The position numbers and the translations under genes are program-made. This document shows, in pieces, positions 8,623 to 17,756 of a stretch of 64,000 nucleotides of DNA (the stretch's first letter is position 1; the number at the start of each line of letters is the position of its first letter). The DNA comes from Alphaproteobacteria bacterium. GTDB taxonomy: Bacteria > Pseudomonadota > Alphaproteobacteria > Rhizobiales > Hyphomicrobiaceae. Location: positions 18,442-82,441 of the forward strand of contig JAHZKP010000047.1 in assembly GCA_022600345.1 (NCBI GenBank). Direction: 5' to 3'. The notes beneath the pieces were generated by a model. That model ran no database searches. It saw only the letters and a program-made list of their open reading frames with translations, and was not told the origin of the DNA.

Positions 8623-8866
8623 GTTGGCTTGCGCGCCGTTCTCACCGGGGTGCGTCTGCCAGGAGCGATGGTGATGATGCGCCAATCAAGCCTTGGTCAA
8701 TAAAGACCGGGCGATGTCAGCGTCGTAGCGGAGCGTTCTATGGCGGTCCGCCTTCGCTGAAGCTTCGGCGAGACATCCGCCTCCGTCGCCCCACAGTTCT
8801 GCACGAGCTTCTTGGAGTTGGATGCCATATCTATCCCGCCGAAGCCGCTATTGCGGTGACGGCGGA

Positions 8867-8956
8867 TGGCGGATGGGGTGGGATTCGAACCCACGAGACG
8901 CTTGCACGCCTGCCGGTTTTCAAGACCGGTGCCTTCAACCGCTCGGCCACCCATCC
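8867..8956 (-). tRNA. tRNA-Ser (anticodon UGA)
   Basis: Read on the minus strand from 8956: acceptor GGATGGG pairs with CCCATCC, the D-arm region is TGGCCGAGCGGTTGAAGGC, the anticodon stem CCGGT/ACCGG encloses loop CTTGAAA (anticodon TGA), a long variable arm of class II type follows, then the T arm GTGGG-TTCGAAT-CCCAC. The discriminator is G and the CCA is encoded (8869-8867). The long variable arm and G discriminator identify serine. It is transcribed against the flanking genes. Confidence 0.97.
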
Positions 8957-9095
8957 TTTAGGTGCGTTCACTCGATTTGCGATTGTGGACGACGCGCGCG
9001 ACCCTAGCGGTATCGGCTGTGCGGCTCAAGAGGACTGTTGATTGTTTGTTGGCTGTGGCGCGCGGGTTCTTGCGTGGGCGGAATTTTGGGCCTTT

Positions 9096-9827
9096 ATGCG
9101 GGGTATGTATTGTCGAATTTGGAAATCGTTGGGTCTGGTGCGCGGTGTTGCGGCTGGATTGGCGGTTGGGACTGTTCTGGCAGGATGCAGCAGTAGCATC
9201 CAGGACCCTGTGCCGCGACTTGCCGAGGAGAACGCTGCCTGGCAGGCCTCGGTGGCGGCGCGGCGTCCGGAAGGCTTGGTGGATGGCCAGATGAGCCTGG
9301 TGAGGCGCGACGGCGTTGGGGCCGTGGGGCTGGCGGGGCGATCCGTGGGCAAGGCCAAGGTTGATGCCAAGCGGTCCGCGCTCAGGCGGGGTGGCGGTTA
9401 TCGCAAGATCGGCAAGCCGTACCAGATCAACGGAAAACATTATATTCCCAGGCATGACCCTGACTACCAAGAGACGGGGATCGCCTCATGGTACGGGCGT
9501 GATTTTCACGCCAAGATGACGGCCAATGGCGAAATCTACGACATGAATGCGCTGTCGGCGGCGCACAGGACCATGCCGCTTCCCTCATATGCCTACGTGA
9601 CCAACCTGGAAAACGGACGCAAGGTGATGGTTCGCGTCAATGATCGGGGACCGTTTAAAAAGGGCCGGATTATCGATGTTTCCAAGCGCGTGGCCAAGGA
9701 ACTGGGTTTCACGCATCAAGGCACCACGCGGGTTCATGTGGCATACGCCGGGCCTGCCCCGCTGGATGGGTCAGATCATCGCGAGCAGGCGTTTTTGAAG
9801 AAGAAGACCAAGGTGGCGACGCGCTGA
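9096..9827 (+). CDS. rlpA: RlpA-type septal ring lytic transglycosylase, lipoprotein
   Basis: RlpA cleaves peptidoglycan strands lacking stem peptides at the division septum. From the ATG at 9096 the protein has 243 residues, with a lipoprotein signal ending in the lipobox LAGC (Cys 31). The core is a double-psi beta-barrel domain: GIASWYGRDFHAKMTANGE, AAHRTMPLPS, and VRVNDRGPF, where the Asp of NDRGPF is the family's catalytic residue, then GRIIDVSKRVAKELGF. There is no C-terminal SPOR domain, unlike E. coli RlpA; the C-terminus is a Lys-rich tail. A TTG at 9042 preceded by AGAGGAC is an alternative start but would give an unusually long lipoprotein signal. The next gene also acts on peptidoglycan. 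Confidence 0.88.
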   Translation: MRGMYCRIWKSLGLVRGVAAGLAVGTVLAGCSSSIQDPVPRLAEENAAWQASVAARRPEGLVDGQMSLVRRDGVGAVGLAGRSVGKAKVDAKRSALRRGGGYRKIGKPYQINGKHYIPRHDPDYQETGIASWYGRDFHAKMTANGEIYDMNALSAAHRTMPLPSYAYVTNLENGRKVMVRVNDRGPFKKGRIIDVSKRVAKELGFTHQGTTRVHVAYAGPAPLDGSDHREQAFLKKKTKVATR

Positions 9828-9935
9828 GTGGAATTCTGTGAATTTTAGGGGTGGGCGCGCCGTGCAGCGGCGTTGACCGTCGGCTGCAATATTCCGATAG
9901 TTGGAAAATACGCGAATCCCAACACAGGAGCGGGA

Positions 9936-11189
9936 ATGCTCAGCGCGAGAACTTCGATGTCGTTGTTTGCAAATTATCCGCTGACCGCTTTGGTCCGGCT
10001 GCTGGTGATCGGCGTGACGTGTCTGGTTTGTATGGTGGCTGTGGCGGTTGCCGGGCCATTCCAGACAAAAGCCAAACAAGCGATCCTGATCGACTACGAT
10101 ACAGGCGCCATACTTTTCCAGAAAAAGGCCGATGATCTGGTCTCGCCGGCAAGCATGAGCAAGCTGGCAACACTGGGCGTGATCTTTGAGCGCCTGAAAA
10201 AGGGCATCCTGACGATGGAGGATACCTTCCTTGTCAGCGAACATGCATGGCGCACAGGCGGTGCCCCCTCGGGGACATCAGCAATGTTTGCTCCACTGGG
10301 CAAGCAGATTTCAATCGAGGACCTGGTGCAGGGCATTGCTATCCAGTCGGGCAATGACGGCGCCATTGTCGTTGCCGAGGGGATTGCGGGCAACGAGGGC
10401 GCATTTGCCAAGATTATGACCGACTATGTGCGCGGCATCGGGCTTGAAAAGTCGACCTTTGGGAACCCAACCGGTTTGCCGCATCCTGATCAACGCATGA
10501 CGGCGCGTGAGATCGCGCTCTTGGCAAAACATCTGATCAAGGAATATCCCGAGTACTATAAATATTTCGGGATGCGGAAGTTTCCCTTCCAGCCGAAGGG
10601 TAGGCGCCGTCCCTATGCGTTCTTCAATCGCAATCCCTTGCTGGCGGCGGGAATTGGGGCGGACGGTCTGAAGACGGGACATTTGAAGGAGAGCGGTTAC
10701 GGTTTGGTTGCTTCGGCCGTGCAGAACGATCAAAGGCTGATCGTTGTCGTACATGGTCTGGACAACAAGCGGGTCAGAAAGAATGAAGCGGTCAAGCTGC
10801 TCAATTGGGGTTTCAGGAATTTCACCAACTACGATCTTTATGAACCCGATGAGATCGTCGGGGCTGCGCGAGTCTGGGGTGGCGATAAATTCTATGTGCA
10901 ACTGAAGGGTGACGGGGCGATCAAGGCGCTTTTGCCGAAAGAGCCAGCGAAGCAGCGGCTGACCGCGGAGATCGTCTATAACGGGCCGCTGAAGCCGCCG
11001 ATCCGAAAGGGTGACAGGGTTGCCATGCTGCGCGTGACGAGCACGTCGAAGGCAGTCAACAATGTTCCTCTTTATGCCGCAGAAGACGTTGAGGAAGGCT
11101 CGATTGTGCGCCAGGGGTTTGACTCACTGGCGGTGATGGCATGGCGCTGGGTGGCCGATCAGGCGTCCGACCTGCTTGAGAAGATTTGA
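9936..11189 (+). CDS. D-alanyl-D-alanine carboxypeptidase (PBP5/6, DacA family)
   Basis: This periplasmic serine peptidase trims the terminal D-Ala from peptidoglycan pentapeptides. From the ATG at 9936 (AGGAG 6 bases upstream) it is 417 residues, with an N-terminal hydrophobic export signal (about residues 13-40). The three penicillin-binding motifs are S73-MSK76 (SxxK), SGN at 138-140 and KTG at 246-248. A C-terminal PBP5-like beta domain follows (about 290-385), and the last 20 residues (SLAVMAWRWVADQASDLLEKI) form an amphipathic helix that would anchor it to the membrane surface. It follows rlpA by about 110 bases and precedes tmk in the plus-strand run. Confidence 0.95.
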   Translation: MLSARTSMSLFANYPLTALVRLLVIGVTCLVCMVAVAVAGPFQTKAKQAILIDYDTGAILFQKKADDLVSPASMSKLATLGVIFERLKKGILTMEDTFLVSEHAWRTGGAPSGTSAMFAPLGKQISIEDLVQGIAIQSGNDGAIVVAEGIAGNEGAFAKIMTDYVRGIGLEKSTFGNPTGLPHPDQRMTAREIALLAKHLIKEYPEYYKYFGMRKFPFQPKGRRRPYAFFNRNPLLAAGIGADGLKTGHLKESGYGLVASAVQNDQRLIVVVHGLDNKRVRKNEAVKLLNWGFRNFTNYDLYEPDEIVGAARVWGGDKFYVQLKGDGAIKALLPKEPAKQRLTAEIVYNGPLKPPIRKGDRVAMLRVTSTSKAVNNVPLYAAEDVEEGSIVRQGFDSLAVMAWRWVADQASDLLEKI

Positions 11190-11284
11190 TGCCGGGCTGT
11201 ATGGGCGGACAGGGATCGGGGCCCTTAAATCCATGAACCGGAGCGGGAGTATCAAGCATTGGGTCGGCTGAGAAAAACGCCATC

Positions 11285-11911
11285 ATGACGCCGGGTAAGC
11301 TCATCACACTGGAAGGCGGCGAGGGTTCGGGAAAATCGACCCAGGCCGAGCATCTGGCGGCGCATCTGCGCACCCATGGAATCGAGGCCGTGCTGACCCG
11401 GGAACCGGGTGGGGTGGCGTTGGCAGAGACACTTCGCGAGATCATCCTGGAGAAAAAGCCAGCGTCGCCGGAGACCGAATTCCTGCTCTTCGCCGCTGCG
11501 CGCTGTGAACACATTGCCGAACTCATCAAGCCGGCCCTCGAAGCCGGGCAATGGATTATTTGCGACCGATATATAGATTCAACGAGGGTCTATCAGGGGC
11601 GATTGGCGGGCATCGATCCAACTCTTATCGCGGCAATCGAGCGACATACGGTCGTGCCGTTCCTGCCAGATTTGACGCTGATGCTGGATGTTCCCCCGGC
11701 GATCGGTCTTGAACGGGCGCGGGTTCGCGGCGAATTGACCCGATACGATGCGGCGGGTCTGGAGGCACATGAGACGGTGCGCCAAGGCTTTTTGGAAATC
11801 GCTGCCAGCGAGCCCGACAGGTGCGTGGTGATCGATGGATTGGAAGCCGCAGAAGAAATAGCCGGCCAGATTGCCGCTGTCGTCGACCGTCGCTTCGGAC
11901 TTGGGTTGTAG
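11285..11911 (+). CDS. tmk: Thymidylate kinase
   Basis: Tmk phosphorylates dTMP to dTDP in the cytoplasm. The 208-residue protein has its P-loop GGEGSGKST at residues 11-19, the DR(Y/H) motif DRYIDST at 94-100, and the TREPGG motif at 38-43, all typical of the bacterial enzyme. Length is normal. The downstream holB begins 3 bases after the stop, so the two are co-transcribed; tmk-holB is a widespread pair. Confidence 0.97.
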   Translation: MTPGKLITLEGGEGSGKSTQAEHLAAHLRTHGIEAVLTREPGGVALAETLREIILEKKPASPETEFLLFAAARCEHIAELIKPALEAGQWIICDRYIDSTRVYQGRLAGIDPTLIAAIERHTVVPFLPDLTLMLDVPPAIGLERARVRGELTRYDAAGLEAHETVRQGFLEIAASEPDRCVVIDGLEAAEEIAGQIAAVVDRRFGLGL

Positions 11912-11914
11912 TCG

Positions 11915-13036
11915 ATGGCGCGTGCAACAAAGGTCGGTGAAATCGTTGAGTTGCCGCAATCCGACCGGCTGGATGGTTTTCCTCATCCCCGCGAAACCGA
12001 TCAACTGTTCGGCCATCAATCAGGTGAGCAGGAGTTAGTCCGGGCTCTAGCTGGTGGGCAGGTGCACCACGGTTGGCTGTTTTCCGGCCCGGCAGGAATC
12101 GGCAAGGCGACCTTGGCCTATCGGTTTGCCAAATGCCTGTTGGCTCACGCAGACGAACGGCAATTGGATACGGGTTCGCTGAGCGTTGGCGGTGACACGC
12201 AGGCGGCCCGGCAGGTGGTGTCGTTGTCCCACCCCGGATTGCTGGTCCTGCGGCGGCCGTTCGATGTCAAGGCGAAGCGGTTTTCAGCTTCGATTCCGGT
12301 CGATGAGGTCAGGCGCTTGAAGTCGTTTCTATCGCATCGGGCCTCCGATGGTCAGTGGCGGGCGGTGATTGTCGATACCGCTGATGATCTCAACGTCAAT
12401 GCTGCCAATGCCCTGCTGAAGTCTCTAGAGGAACCGCCCGCGCGGACGGTCTTTGTTTTGATTTCTTCGGAGCCGGGGCGGCTGTTGAACACCATCCGGT
12501 CGCGCTGCCGCAGCCTGGTGCTGCCAGCGCTTGATCGCGACGCGCTTCGGCAGGCTGCCCGGCAGGCGTTTGCTGCGGGTGAGGGCAAGGCGCCAAGTTC
12601 GAAGGACTGGGACCAACTCGTCGATTTGTCACACGGCAGCGTGCGGCGCCTGATTGCAATGCACTTCGAGGGCGGGCTGGAAATTTACGCCAGGATCGGC
12701 GAGATCTTTGACAGCCTCGCCAAGCCCAAGTGGGGTCAGGTTCACCAGTTGGCCGAAAAGCTGGGGCCGGTGGCGGCACTAGAGAAATACAAGCTCTATC
12801 ACGAGTTGTTTTTCGACCATATGGCCCGGCTGATCAAGGTTGCTGCGTCCGGGGAGGGAAGCGAAAGTGAAGTGGCCATGGCCGGGCAGATCGTTCGTCA
12901 GGACCAGCTTGCGTCGTGGGCGGCGTTATGGGAAACACTGGTGCGTGAAGAGGCCGAAACGCGCGCGCTTAATCTCGACCGCAAGGCCTTTATTCTTAGC
13001 ACCGTTCAAAGGCTCGAAGCGGCTGCCCGGCAATAA
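11915..13036 (+). CDS. holB: DNA polymerase III subunit delta' (clamp loader)
   Basis: Delta' is part of the clamp loader that places the beta clamp on DNA. The 373-residue AAA+ protein shows a P-loop-like GPAGIGKAT at 58-66, NALLKSLEEPP at 165-175 and the SRC motif IRSRCRSL at 194-201, which supplies the arginine finger for a neighbouring subunit. A degenerate N-terminal segment of about 30 residues precedes the fold. I see no four-cysteine zinc module of the sort found in gamma-proteobacterial delta'. The start lies 3 bases past tmk. Confidence 0.93.
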   Translation: MARATKVGEIVELPQSDRLDGFPHPRETDQLFGHQSGEQELVRALAGGQVHHGWLFSGPAGIGKATLAYRFAKCLLAHADERQLDTGSLSVGGDTQAARQVVSLSHPGLLVLRRPFDVKAKRFSASIPVDEVRRLKSFLSHRASDGQWRAVIVDTADDLNVNAANALLKSLEEPPARTVFVLISSEPGRLLNTIRSRCRSLVLPALDRDALRQAARQAFAAGEGKAPSSKDWDQLVDLSHGSVRRLIAMHFEGGLEIYARIGEIFDSLAKPKWGQVHQLAEKLGPVAALEKYKLYHELFFDHMARLIKVAASGEGSESEVAMAGQIVRQDQLASWAALWETLVREEAETRALNLDRKAFILSTVQRLEAAARQ

Positions 13037-13090
13037 TCCCGGGGGGCGTTGAGCAGGACTTTGTCACCTACAACCATATTGGCTACCGGC

Positions 13091-14698
13091 ATGCCGCAAA
13101 AGCGTCCGTTCTACATCACCACCGCTATTTCGTATCCCAATGGCGTTCCACACATCGGGCATGCCTATGAGGCGATTGCAACTGACGCCCTCGCGCGTTT
13201 CGAGCGGCTGGATGGGCGGGATGTTTATTTCCTGACCGGTACGGATGAGCACGGCATCAAGATGCTGCAAACGGCGCGCAAGGAAGGCCTGAGTGCGCGT
13301 GAGCTTGCCGACCGCAATACACCGCGGTTTGAAGCGATGGTGGCAGCGTTGGAGTGTTCCAACGATGATTTCATCCGGACCAGCCAGGAGCGCCACCACA
13401 AGGCAAGCCAGGCGATCTGGCAGAAGATGCAGGATCGCGGAGATATTTATCTGAGCAAATATGCCGGGTGGTACTCGGTTCGCGATGAGGCGTTCTACGA
13501 TGAAAAAGAGCTGACCGTTTCAGAAGACGGGACAAAGCTGTCGCCGCAGAACACTCCTGTCGAGTGGGTGGAAGAGGAGACGTTATTCTTCAGGTTGTCG
13601 GCTTATCAGGACAAGCTTCTGGCGCACTTTGAAGCCAACCCCGATTTTATTTTGCCGCCTGAGCGGCGCAACGAAGTCGTCAGTTTCGTCAAGGGCGGAC
13701 TGAACGATTTGTCGATTTCGCGGACGACGTTCGATTGGGGCGTGTCGGTTCCGGAAAACCCTGAGCATGTCATGTATGTGTGGGTCGATGCACTGACCAA
13801 CTACCTGACCGGTGTCGGTTATCCCGATGAGGCAAGCGATCTGTTCAAGGCCTATTGGCCGGCCAGCGTGCACGTCATCGGCAAGGACATCGTGCGCTTC
13901 CATGCGGTCTATTGGCCCGCGTTCCTGATGTCGGCTGGGATTGCGTTGCCTGAGCGAGTGTTTGCGCATGGGTTCTTGTTCAACAACGGCGAGAAGATGT
14001 CGAAGTCGGTTGGCAATGTTGTCGACCCGTTCAACCTGATCAATGCGTACGGTGTCGACCAGGTTCGCTACTTCTTTTTAAGGGAAGTCGCCTTCGGCCA
14101 GGATGGCAGCTATTCGCACGAAGCGATCGTCAACCGGACCAATGCCGATCTGGCCAACGATCTGGGAAACCTGGCCCAGCGCTCGTTGTCAATGATTGCC
14201 AAGAACTGCGATGGACGGGTGCCGGAGCCGGGTGAGTTTACGGATGCCGACAAGGCGATCCTGGCGCAGGCGGACGCGATGTATGACGCCGCTCGCGGTG
14301 CGATGGACCGGCAGGCGATCAACAAGTATCTGGATGCGGTATGGGCGGTGGTGGCCGATGCCAACCGCTACTTTGCCGGCGAAGAGCCGTGGACGAAGAA
14401 GAAGACCGACTTCAAGCGTATGGAGACGATCCTTTACGTGACCGTCGAGGTAGTCCGTCAGGTGGCTATTCTGGCGCAGCCGGTGATGCCGGGATCAACG
14501 GCGAAGTTGCTTGACCTGCTGGGTGTTGGGGAAGGCAATCGCGGCTTCGAGGTGCTAGGTGCCGCGCATCGGTTGACACCGGGCACGGAGTTGCCGGCAC
14601 CCTCAGGTGTGTTTCCACGCTATATCGAGCCTGAAGAGGCTGAGCGGCGGGCCAAACAGTCCGCAGGCGGTGGCAAAGGCAAAAAGGGCAAAGGCTGA
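13091..14698 (+). CDS. metG: Methionyl-tRNA synthetase
   Basis: MetRS charges tRNA-Met. From the ATG at 13091 it is 535 residues of the class I fold: HIGH at 21-24 and KMSKS at 302-306, WVDALTNYL at 231-239 and a C-terminal anticodon-binding helical domain. The connective peptide ([15 protein letters not shown], about 124-138) lacks the Cys4 zinc knuckles, so it is the zinc-free form common in alphaproteobacteria, and no C-terminal EMAP/tRNA-binding domain is present. It ends in a Lys/Gly tail ([10 protein letters not shown]). A TTG at 13049, only 13 bases after holB, would add 14 residues; I prefer 13091 because [10 protein letters not shown] aligns with usual starts, though its Shine-Dalgarno is weak. 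Confidence 0.95.
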   Translation: MPQKRPFYITTAISYPNGVPHIGHAYEAIATDALARFERLDGRDVYFLTGTDEHGIKMLQTARKEGLSARELADRNTPRFEAMVAALECSNDDFIRTSQERHHKASQAIWQKMQDRGDIYLSKYAGWYSVRDEAFYDEKELTVSEDGTKLSPQNTPVEWVEEETLFFRLSAYQDKLLAHFEANPDFILPPERRNEVVSFVKGGLNDLSISRTTFDWGVSVPENPEHVMYVWVDALTNYLTGVGYPDEASDLFKAYWPASVHVIGKDIVRFHAVYWPAFLMSAGIALPERVFAHGFLFNNGEKMSKSVGNVVDPFNLINAYGVDQVRYFFLREVAFGQDGSYSHEAIVNRTNADLANDLGNLAQRSLSMIAKNCDGRVPEPGEFTDADKAILAQADAMYDAARGAMDRQAINKYLDAVWAVVADANRYFAGEEPWTKKKTDFKRMETILYVTVEVVRQVAILAQPVMPGSTAKLLDLLGVGEGNRGFEVLGAAHRLTPGTELPAPSGVFPRYIEPEEAERRAKQSAGGGKGKKGKG

Positions 14699-14825
14699 GC
14701 TGGATCAACGGTGACGCAGACAATGGCGTTAAGTCCGGGTTGGCGGCTCTTGCGGCTGGGTCGCCAGGGGGCTATCACCCGGGCGCACCATTCAAACCGC
14801 AGCAATCAATCTTTGGGGATGCCGC

Positions 14826-15647
14826 ATGCTAGTCGATCATCATTGCCATCTGGATTTCCCTCAGTTTGCCGAGGATGTCGATGGCGTCGTGGCGCGCGCT
14901 CGCGCGGCCGGGGTCGGCACGATGGTGACGATTTCAACGCATATCCGCCGTTTCGAGACCTACAAGGCGATTGCCGAGGCGCACGAAGATATCTTCTTTT
15001 CGGTGGGCACCCATCCGCATAATGCCCATGAGGAACTCGACATACCGGTCGATGAAATCGTGCGGCTGTCGCAGCATCCCAAATGCGTAGCGGTTGGTGA
15101 AGCTGGTCTCGACTACCATTACCAGAATTCACCGCGCGAAGCCCAAGCCGAAGGGTTCCGCAACCATATTGCCGCTGCGCGTGAAACCGGATTGCCGTTG
15201 GAAATTCACGCGCGCGATGCTGACGAAGATACGGCCCTGATACTGGAAGATGAGCATGCCAAGGGGGCGTTTCCTGCGGTGCTGCACTGTTTTACCGCCG
15301 GGCGCGACCTGGCGATGCGGGCGATTGATCTAGGGCTTTACGTTTCGTTTTCGGGCGTAGTGACGTTCAAGACGGCGCAATCGCTGCGTGATATCGCAGC
15401 CGAGCTGCCACTCGATCGAATATTGGTGGAGACCGATGCGCCATACCTTGCGCCCGTGCCGTTTCGTGGCAAGACCAATGAGCCAAGCTATGTGGCGCAT
15501 ACAGCCAAGGTGGTGGCGGAAGCGCGCGGCATTACGCTTGGTGAATTGGCGGATGCGACAACCGAAAACTTCTTTCGGGCCTACACCAAGGCCAAGCGCC
15601 CGCGAATTGCCCCTGAACTTGCGGTTTCTAGCGCCGGGGCCGCATGA
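14826..15647 (+). CDS. TatD-family metal-dependent hydrolase (DNase)
   Basis: This 273-residue protein is a TIM-barrel TatD-type hydrolase, a family with 3'-5' exonuclease or deoxyribonuclease activity. Metal ligands seen: the N-terminal H-x-H (DHHCHLDF, residues 4-11), VGEAGLDYHY near 93-102 with the bridging Glu, later histidines in EIHARDAD and VLHCFTAG, and ETDAPYLAPVPFRGKTNEP near 203-221 with the catalytic Asp. GGGGA stands 8 bases before the ATG. Its stop overlaps the next gene's start as ATGA. The order metG-tatD-MBL hydrolase is a common alphaproteobacterial arrangement. Confidence 0.94.
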   Translation: MLVDHHCHLDFPQFAEDVDGVVARARAAGVGTMVTISTHIRRFETYKAIAEAHEDIFFSVGTHPHNAHEELDIPVDEIVRLSQHPKCVAVGEAGLDYHYQNSPREAQAEGFRNHIAAARETGLPLEIHARDADEDTALILEDEHAKGAFPAVLHCFTAGRDLAMRAIDLGLYVSFSGVVTFKTAQSLRDIAAELPLDRILVETDAPYLAPVPFRGKTNEPSYVAHTAKVVAEARGITLGELADATTENFFRAYTKAKRPRIAPELAVSSAGAA

Positions 15648-16453
15648 GTTATCGACTGACGATTTTGGGGTGCGGGCCCTCAGGCGGTGTGCCCCGGCTT
15701 GGGCCTGATTGGGGCCGGTGCGATCCGGACAACCCGAAGAACCGGCGCCGCCGGTGTTCCGTTCTGGTCGATCGTTTTGCCGATAGTGGACGCACCAGCG
15801 TCCTGATCGATACGCCGCCTGATATTCGCGAACAGATGTTGGATGCGCGGATCACGCATCTGGATGGCGTGTTGTTTACTCACGACCATGCCGATCATAC
15901 CCATGGGATCGATGACCTGCGGGCGGTTTGCTATTCCATGAAGCGGCGGGTCGACGTCTATTTCGATCAGCCGACGCGAGACAGTCTGATTTCACGGTTT
16001 GCATATTGCTTTTTGCGTGGTCAGAACTCCGGCTATCAACCGATTTTGAGGCCGCACGATATCGAGGCGGGCAAAGGTTTTCGTATCGAAGGTGAAGGGG
16101 GGATCGTGGAAGGTCTGGCGATCCCGCAGGTTCACGGCGATATCCCCTCGCTTGGATTTCGCTTTGGCAAGCTTGGTTATTCGCCCGATATTTCGTCGTT
16201 TCCCGATGGCTCGCCGGAGTTGATGGAGGGGCTTGATGTGTGGATTGTCGATTCACTACGCACGACGCCGCATGCCAGTCACTTCCATGTCGAACAGGCG
16301 TTGGAGTGGATTGCGCGGTTGAAGCCCAAGCGGGCGATCCTGACGCATATGACGACGGATCTGGACTACGACACGTTGCGGCGCGAACTGCCCAAGGGTG
16401 TGGAGCCTGCCTTTGATGGAATGCAGATCGATTTCAACGGGTCGTTTGCCTAA
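15644..16453 (+). CDS. Metallo-beta-lactamase-fold hydrolase, PhnP-like
   Basis: The 269-residue protein has the MBL motif H80-x-H82-x-D84-H85 (FTHDHADHTHGID), a later Gly-rich HGDIPSLGFRFG and ILTHMTTDLDYD near the C-terminus with further metal ligands, so it should bind two metal ions. The N-terminal GCGPSGGVPR and the sequence around RRRRCSVLV match the PhnP-like branch (cyclic phosphate or nucleotide phosphodiesterases). The real substrate is unknown. It overlaps tatD by 4 bases (ATGA), hence translational coupling. It is the last gene of the plus-strand run. Confidence 0.88.
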   Translation: MSYRLTILGCGPSGGVPRLGPDWGRCDPDNPKNRRRRCSVLVDRFADSGRTSVLIDTPPDIREQMLDARITHLDGVLFTHDHADHTHGIDDLRAVCYSMKRRVDVYFDQPTRDSLISRFAYCFLRGQNSGYQPILRPHDIEAGKGFRIEGEGGIVEGLAIPQVHGDIPSLGFRFGKLGYSPDISSFPDGSPELMEGLDVWIVDSLRTTPHASHFHVEQALEWIARLKPKRAILTHMTTDLDYDTLRRELPKGVEPAFDGMQIDFNGSFA

Positions 16454-16457
16454 CGTC

Positions 16458-16499
16458 ATGTTGGGACTTTGATACCAACATTTCCTAAAATCATGTTGG
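16458..16499 (+). promoter_or_regulatory. Three-arm alternating hairpin after the MBL gene
   Basis: ATGTTGG (16458-16464), CCAACAT (16475-16481) and ATGTTGG (16493-16499) follow the stop codon directly. The middle arm can pair with the left or the right arm but not both. No T-run follows either hairpin. It may be a 3' RNA structure or one edge of an intergenic repeat. Confidence 0.6.
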
Positions 16500-16512
16500 G
16501 CGGTACGCAGCC

Positions 16513-16537
16513 CCTCCCCCTGTTTTCAGGGGGGAGG
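16513..16537. repeat. GC-rich near-perfect inverted repeat
   Basis: CCTCCCCCTG pairs with CAGGGGGGAGG around TTTT, with one extra G in the right arm. No T-run follows, so it is a REP-like hairpin more than a terminator. Confidence 0.7.
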
Positions 16538-16759
16538 ACTCCGCGCCATCGTTTAGACCCGCCTTTAACAGGTGACGTTTGCTCGATCGAATGCTGAGGG
16601 GCTAAGCGATCTTGGCGCGGATAGGAGGGGGTATCAGACGCAACCGCAAGCCAAGCAACTGACACCCCCGCCTGGGAATGCCACGATCACTTGGTCCCTG
16701 GCGTTTCATGTGAGGCGCTGCTGTCGATTGGAAGCCGGGTCCAAGTAATGGCATTCCGT

Positions 16760-16780
16760 CCGCCCCCCTCAAGGGGGCGG
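16760..16780. repeat. GC-rich inverted repeat
   Basis: CCGCCCCC and GGGGGCGG arms enclose a CTCAA loop, with one surplus C in the left arm. Confidence 0.7.
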
Positions 16781-16800
16781 AGCCGCAAGGGGCACTCTCG

Positions 16801-16825
16801 CCAACATTCGGCAGGCCGTTGTTGG
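16801..16825. repeat. CAACA-CGGC-GCCG-TGTTG hairpin (family A)
   Basis: CCAACA-TT-CGGC-AG-GCCG-T-TGTTGG: a nested hairpin with outer 6-bp and inner 4-bp stems. The same layout, including CGGCA(A/G)G, occurs in the tandem units at 63124-63228. A degenerate relative (GACAC ... GTGTC, with TTCGCAGGCTC between) lies at 16853-16873. Confidence 0.75.
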
Positions 16826-16935
16826 GCCGTCTCGCCAACACATCCTCTGCTCGACACTTCGCAGGCTCGTGTCAGATGCAAGCCGATGTTGGGTTGCCAT
16901 GGCGACGCTATGCTCCGCCTGGACCGCTGCCCGTA

Positions 16936-16962
16936 CCCGTGTCCATCAAAAATGAACACGGG
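16936..16962. repeat. CCGTGTCCAT ... GAACACGG hairpin (family B)
   Basis: CCCGTGT pairs with ACACGGG, then a C-A mismatch, then CAT pairs with ATG around CAAAA. A second copy (CCGCGTCCATTAAAATTGAA, then CACGGTCTAG) lies at 48670-48694; both are followed by CTAG. Confidence 0.75.
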
Positions 16963-17009
16963 CTAGGTGGGACAGACGTCGCAAGGAATTGCTGCGGGAG
17001 GCCGGGGAA

Positions 17010-17756
17010 TTATATTCCGGCCCGCTCCTTGAGCCAGGTTCTTCCATCGAAGGTCTCGCCGTTGGCTTCAAGGCCGGGCAGGCACAATTCGACAAACAGC
17101 GGGGCGATGTCGGAGGGTTGGGGCAGGGTGTCTGGATCTTCGCCGGGGAACGCCTTTAGCCGCATGGCGGTGGCAATCGGGCCGGGATTGATAATGTTGG
17201 CCTTGATGGGGGAGTTGGCGTTCTCGGCGGCATAGGTTCTGGCGAGTGCTTCCGTGCCAGCCTTGGAGACGGCATATGGCCCCCAGTACGCTTTGGTGCC
17301 GGAGGCCGCACCAGAGCTGACGAAGACCGCGCGGCCTGCATCCGAGCGTTTCAACAAAGGATCGAGGGTCCGGATCAAGCGCCAAGTGGCCGTGAGGTTG
17401 ATCTCGATGGTGTCGGTCCAGTTTTGCTCGGTGACGTGGCCGAGGGGCGTCAAGGTTCCAAGTATCCCGGCATTCGCAACGAGAATGTCGAGGCGGCCGA
17501 AGCGTTCGAAAAGCGTTGGGCCCAGCGCGTCGACGCGGTCGGACTGCTTAAGGTTGAGCGGGATGATCGTGGCGGTGGAGCCGGCTGCGCGCACGGCGTC
17601 ATCGGTTTCTTCCAGGGCTCCTGCGACGCGACCCTGGAGGATGAGTTGGGCGCCGGCCTTTGCCAGTGCGACCGCGACGGCTCTGCCGATGCCTCTGCTG
17701 GAACCGGTGACGAGGGCGATTTTGCCTTCTAGCGGGCGGTGTGTTGGGTCGCTCAA
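17010..17756 (-). CDS. Short-chain dehydrogenase/reductase (SDR)
   Basis: A 248-residue classical SDR: the NAD(P)-binding TGSSRGIG at 17-24, NAG at 95-97, catalytic Ser in VSSGAASG (146-153) and Y161-AVSK165. The substrate is unknown. The Arg after the Gly-rich loop start (SSRG) and QGR near 41-43 lean toward NADPH, which is only a hint. In many alphaproteobacteria an SDR of this kind sits next to purF, as here with one gene between. The C-terminus is at the edge of the hairpin-rich spacer. Confidence 0.9.
   Translation of the reverse strand: MSDPTHRPLEGKIALVTGSSRGIGRAVAVALAKAGAQLILQGRVAGALEETDDAVRAAGSTATIIPLNLKQSDRVDALGPTLFERFGRLDILVANAGILGTLTPLGHVTEQNWTDTIEINLTATWRLIRTLDPLLKRSDAGRAVFVSSGAASGTKAYWGPYAVSKAGTEALARTYAAENANSPIKANIINPGPIATAMRLKAFPGEDPDTLPQPSDIAPLFVELCLPGLEANGETFDGRTWLKERAGI

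Larger units (their letters stand above)
16538..17009. other. Hairpin-rich convergent spacer
   Basis: With 16454-16537 this makes a 556-base spacer between convergent genes. I see no coding region. It holds inverted repeats at 16760-16780, 16801-16825, 16853-16873 and 16936-16962 besides those listed before it. Two of these belong to families seen elsewhere in the window (63124-63228 and 48670-48694), so this is a cluster of dispersed intergenic repeats. Confidence 0.65.

Noticed and set aside
8867..8956. tRNA-Ser as an integration (att) site
   Set aside because: No integrase, no direct repeat of the tRNA 3' end beyond a short GGCGGAT pair, and the flanks are ordinary genes.
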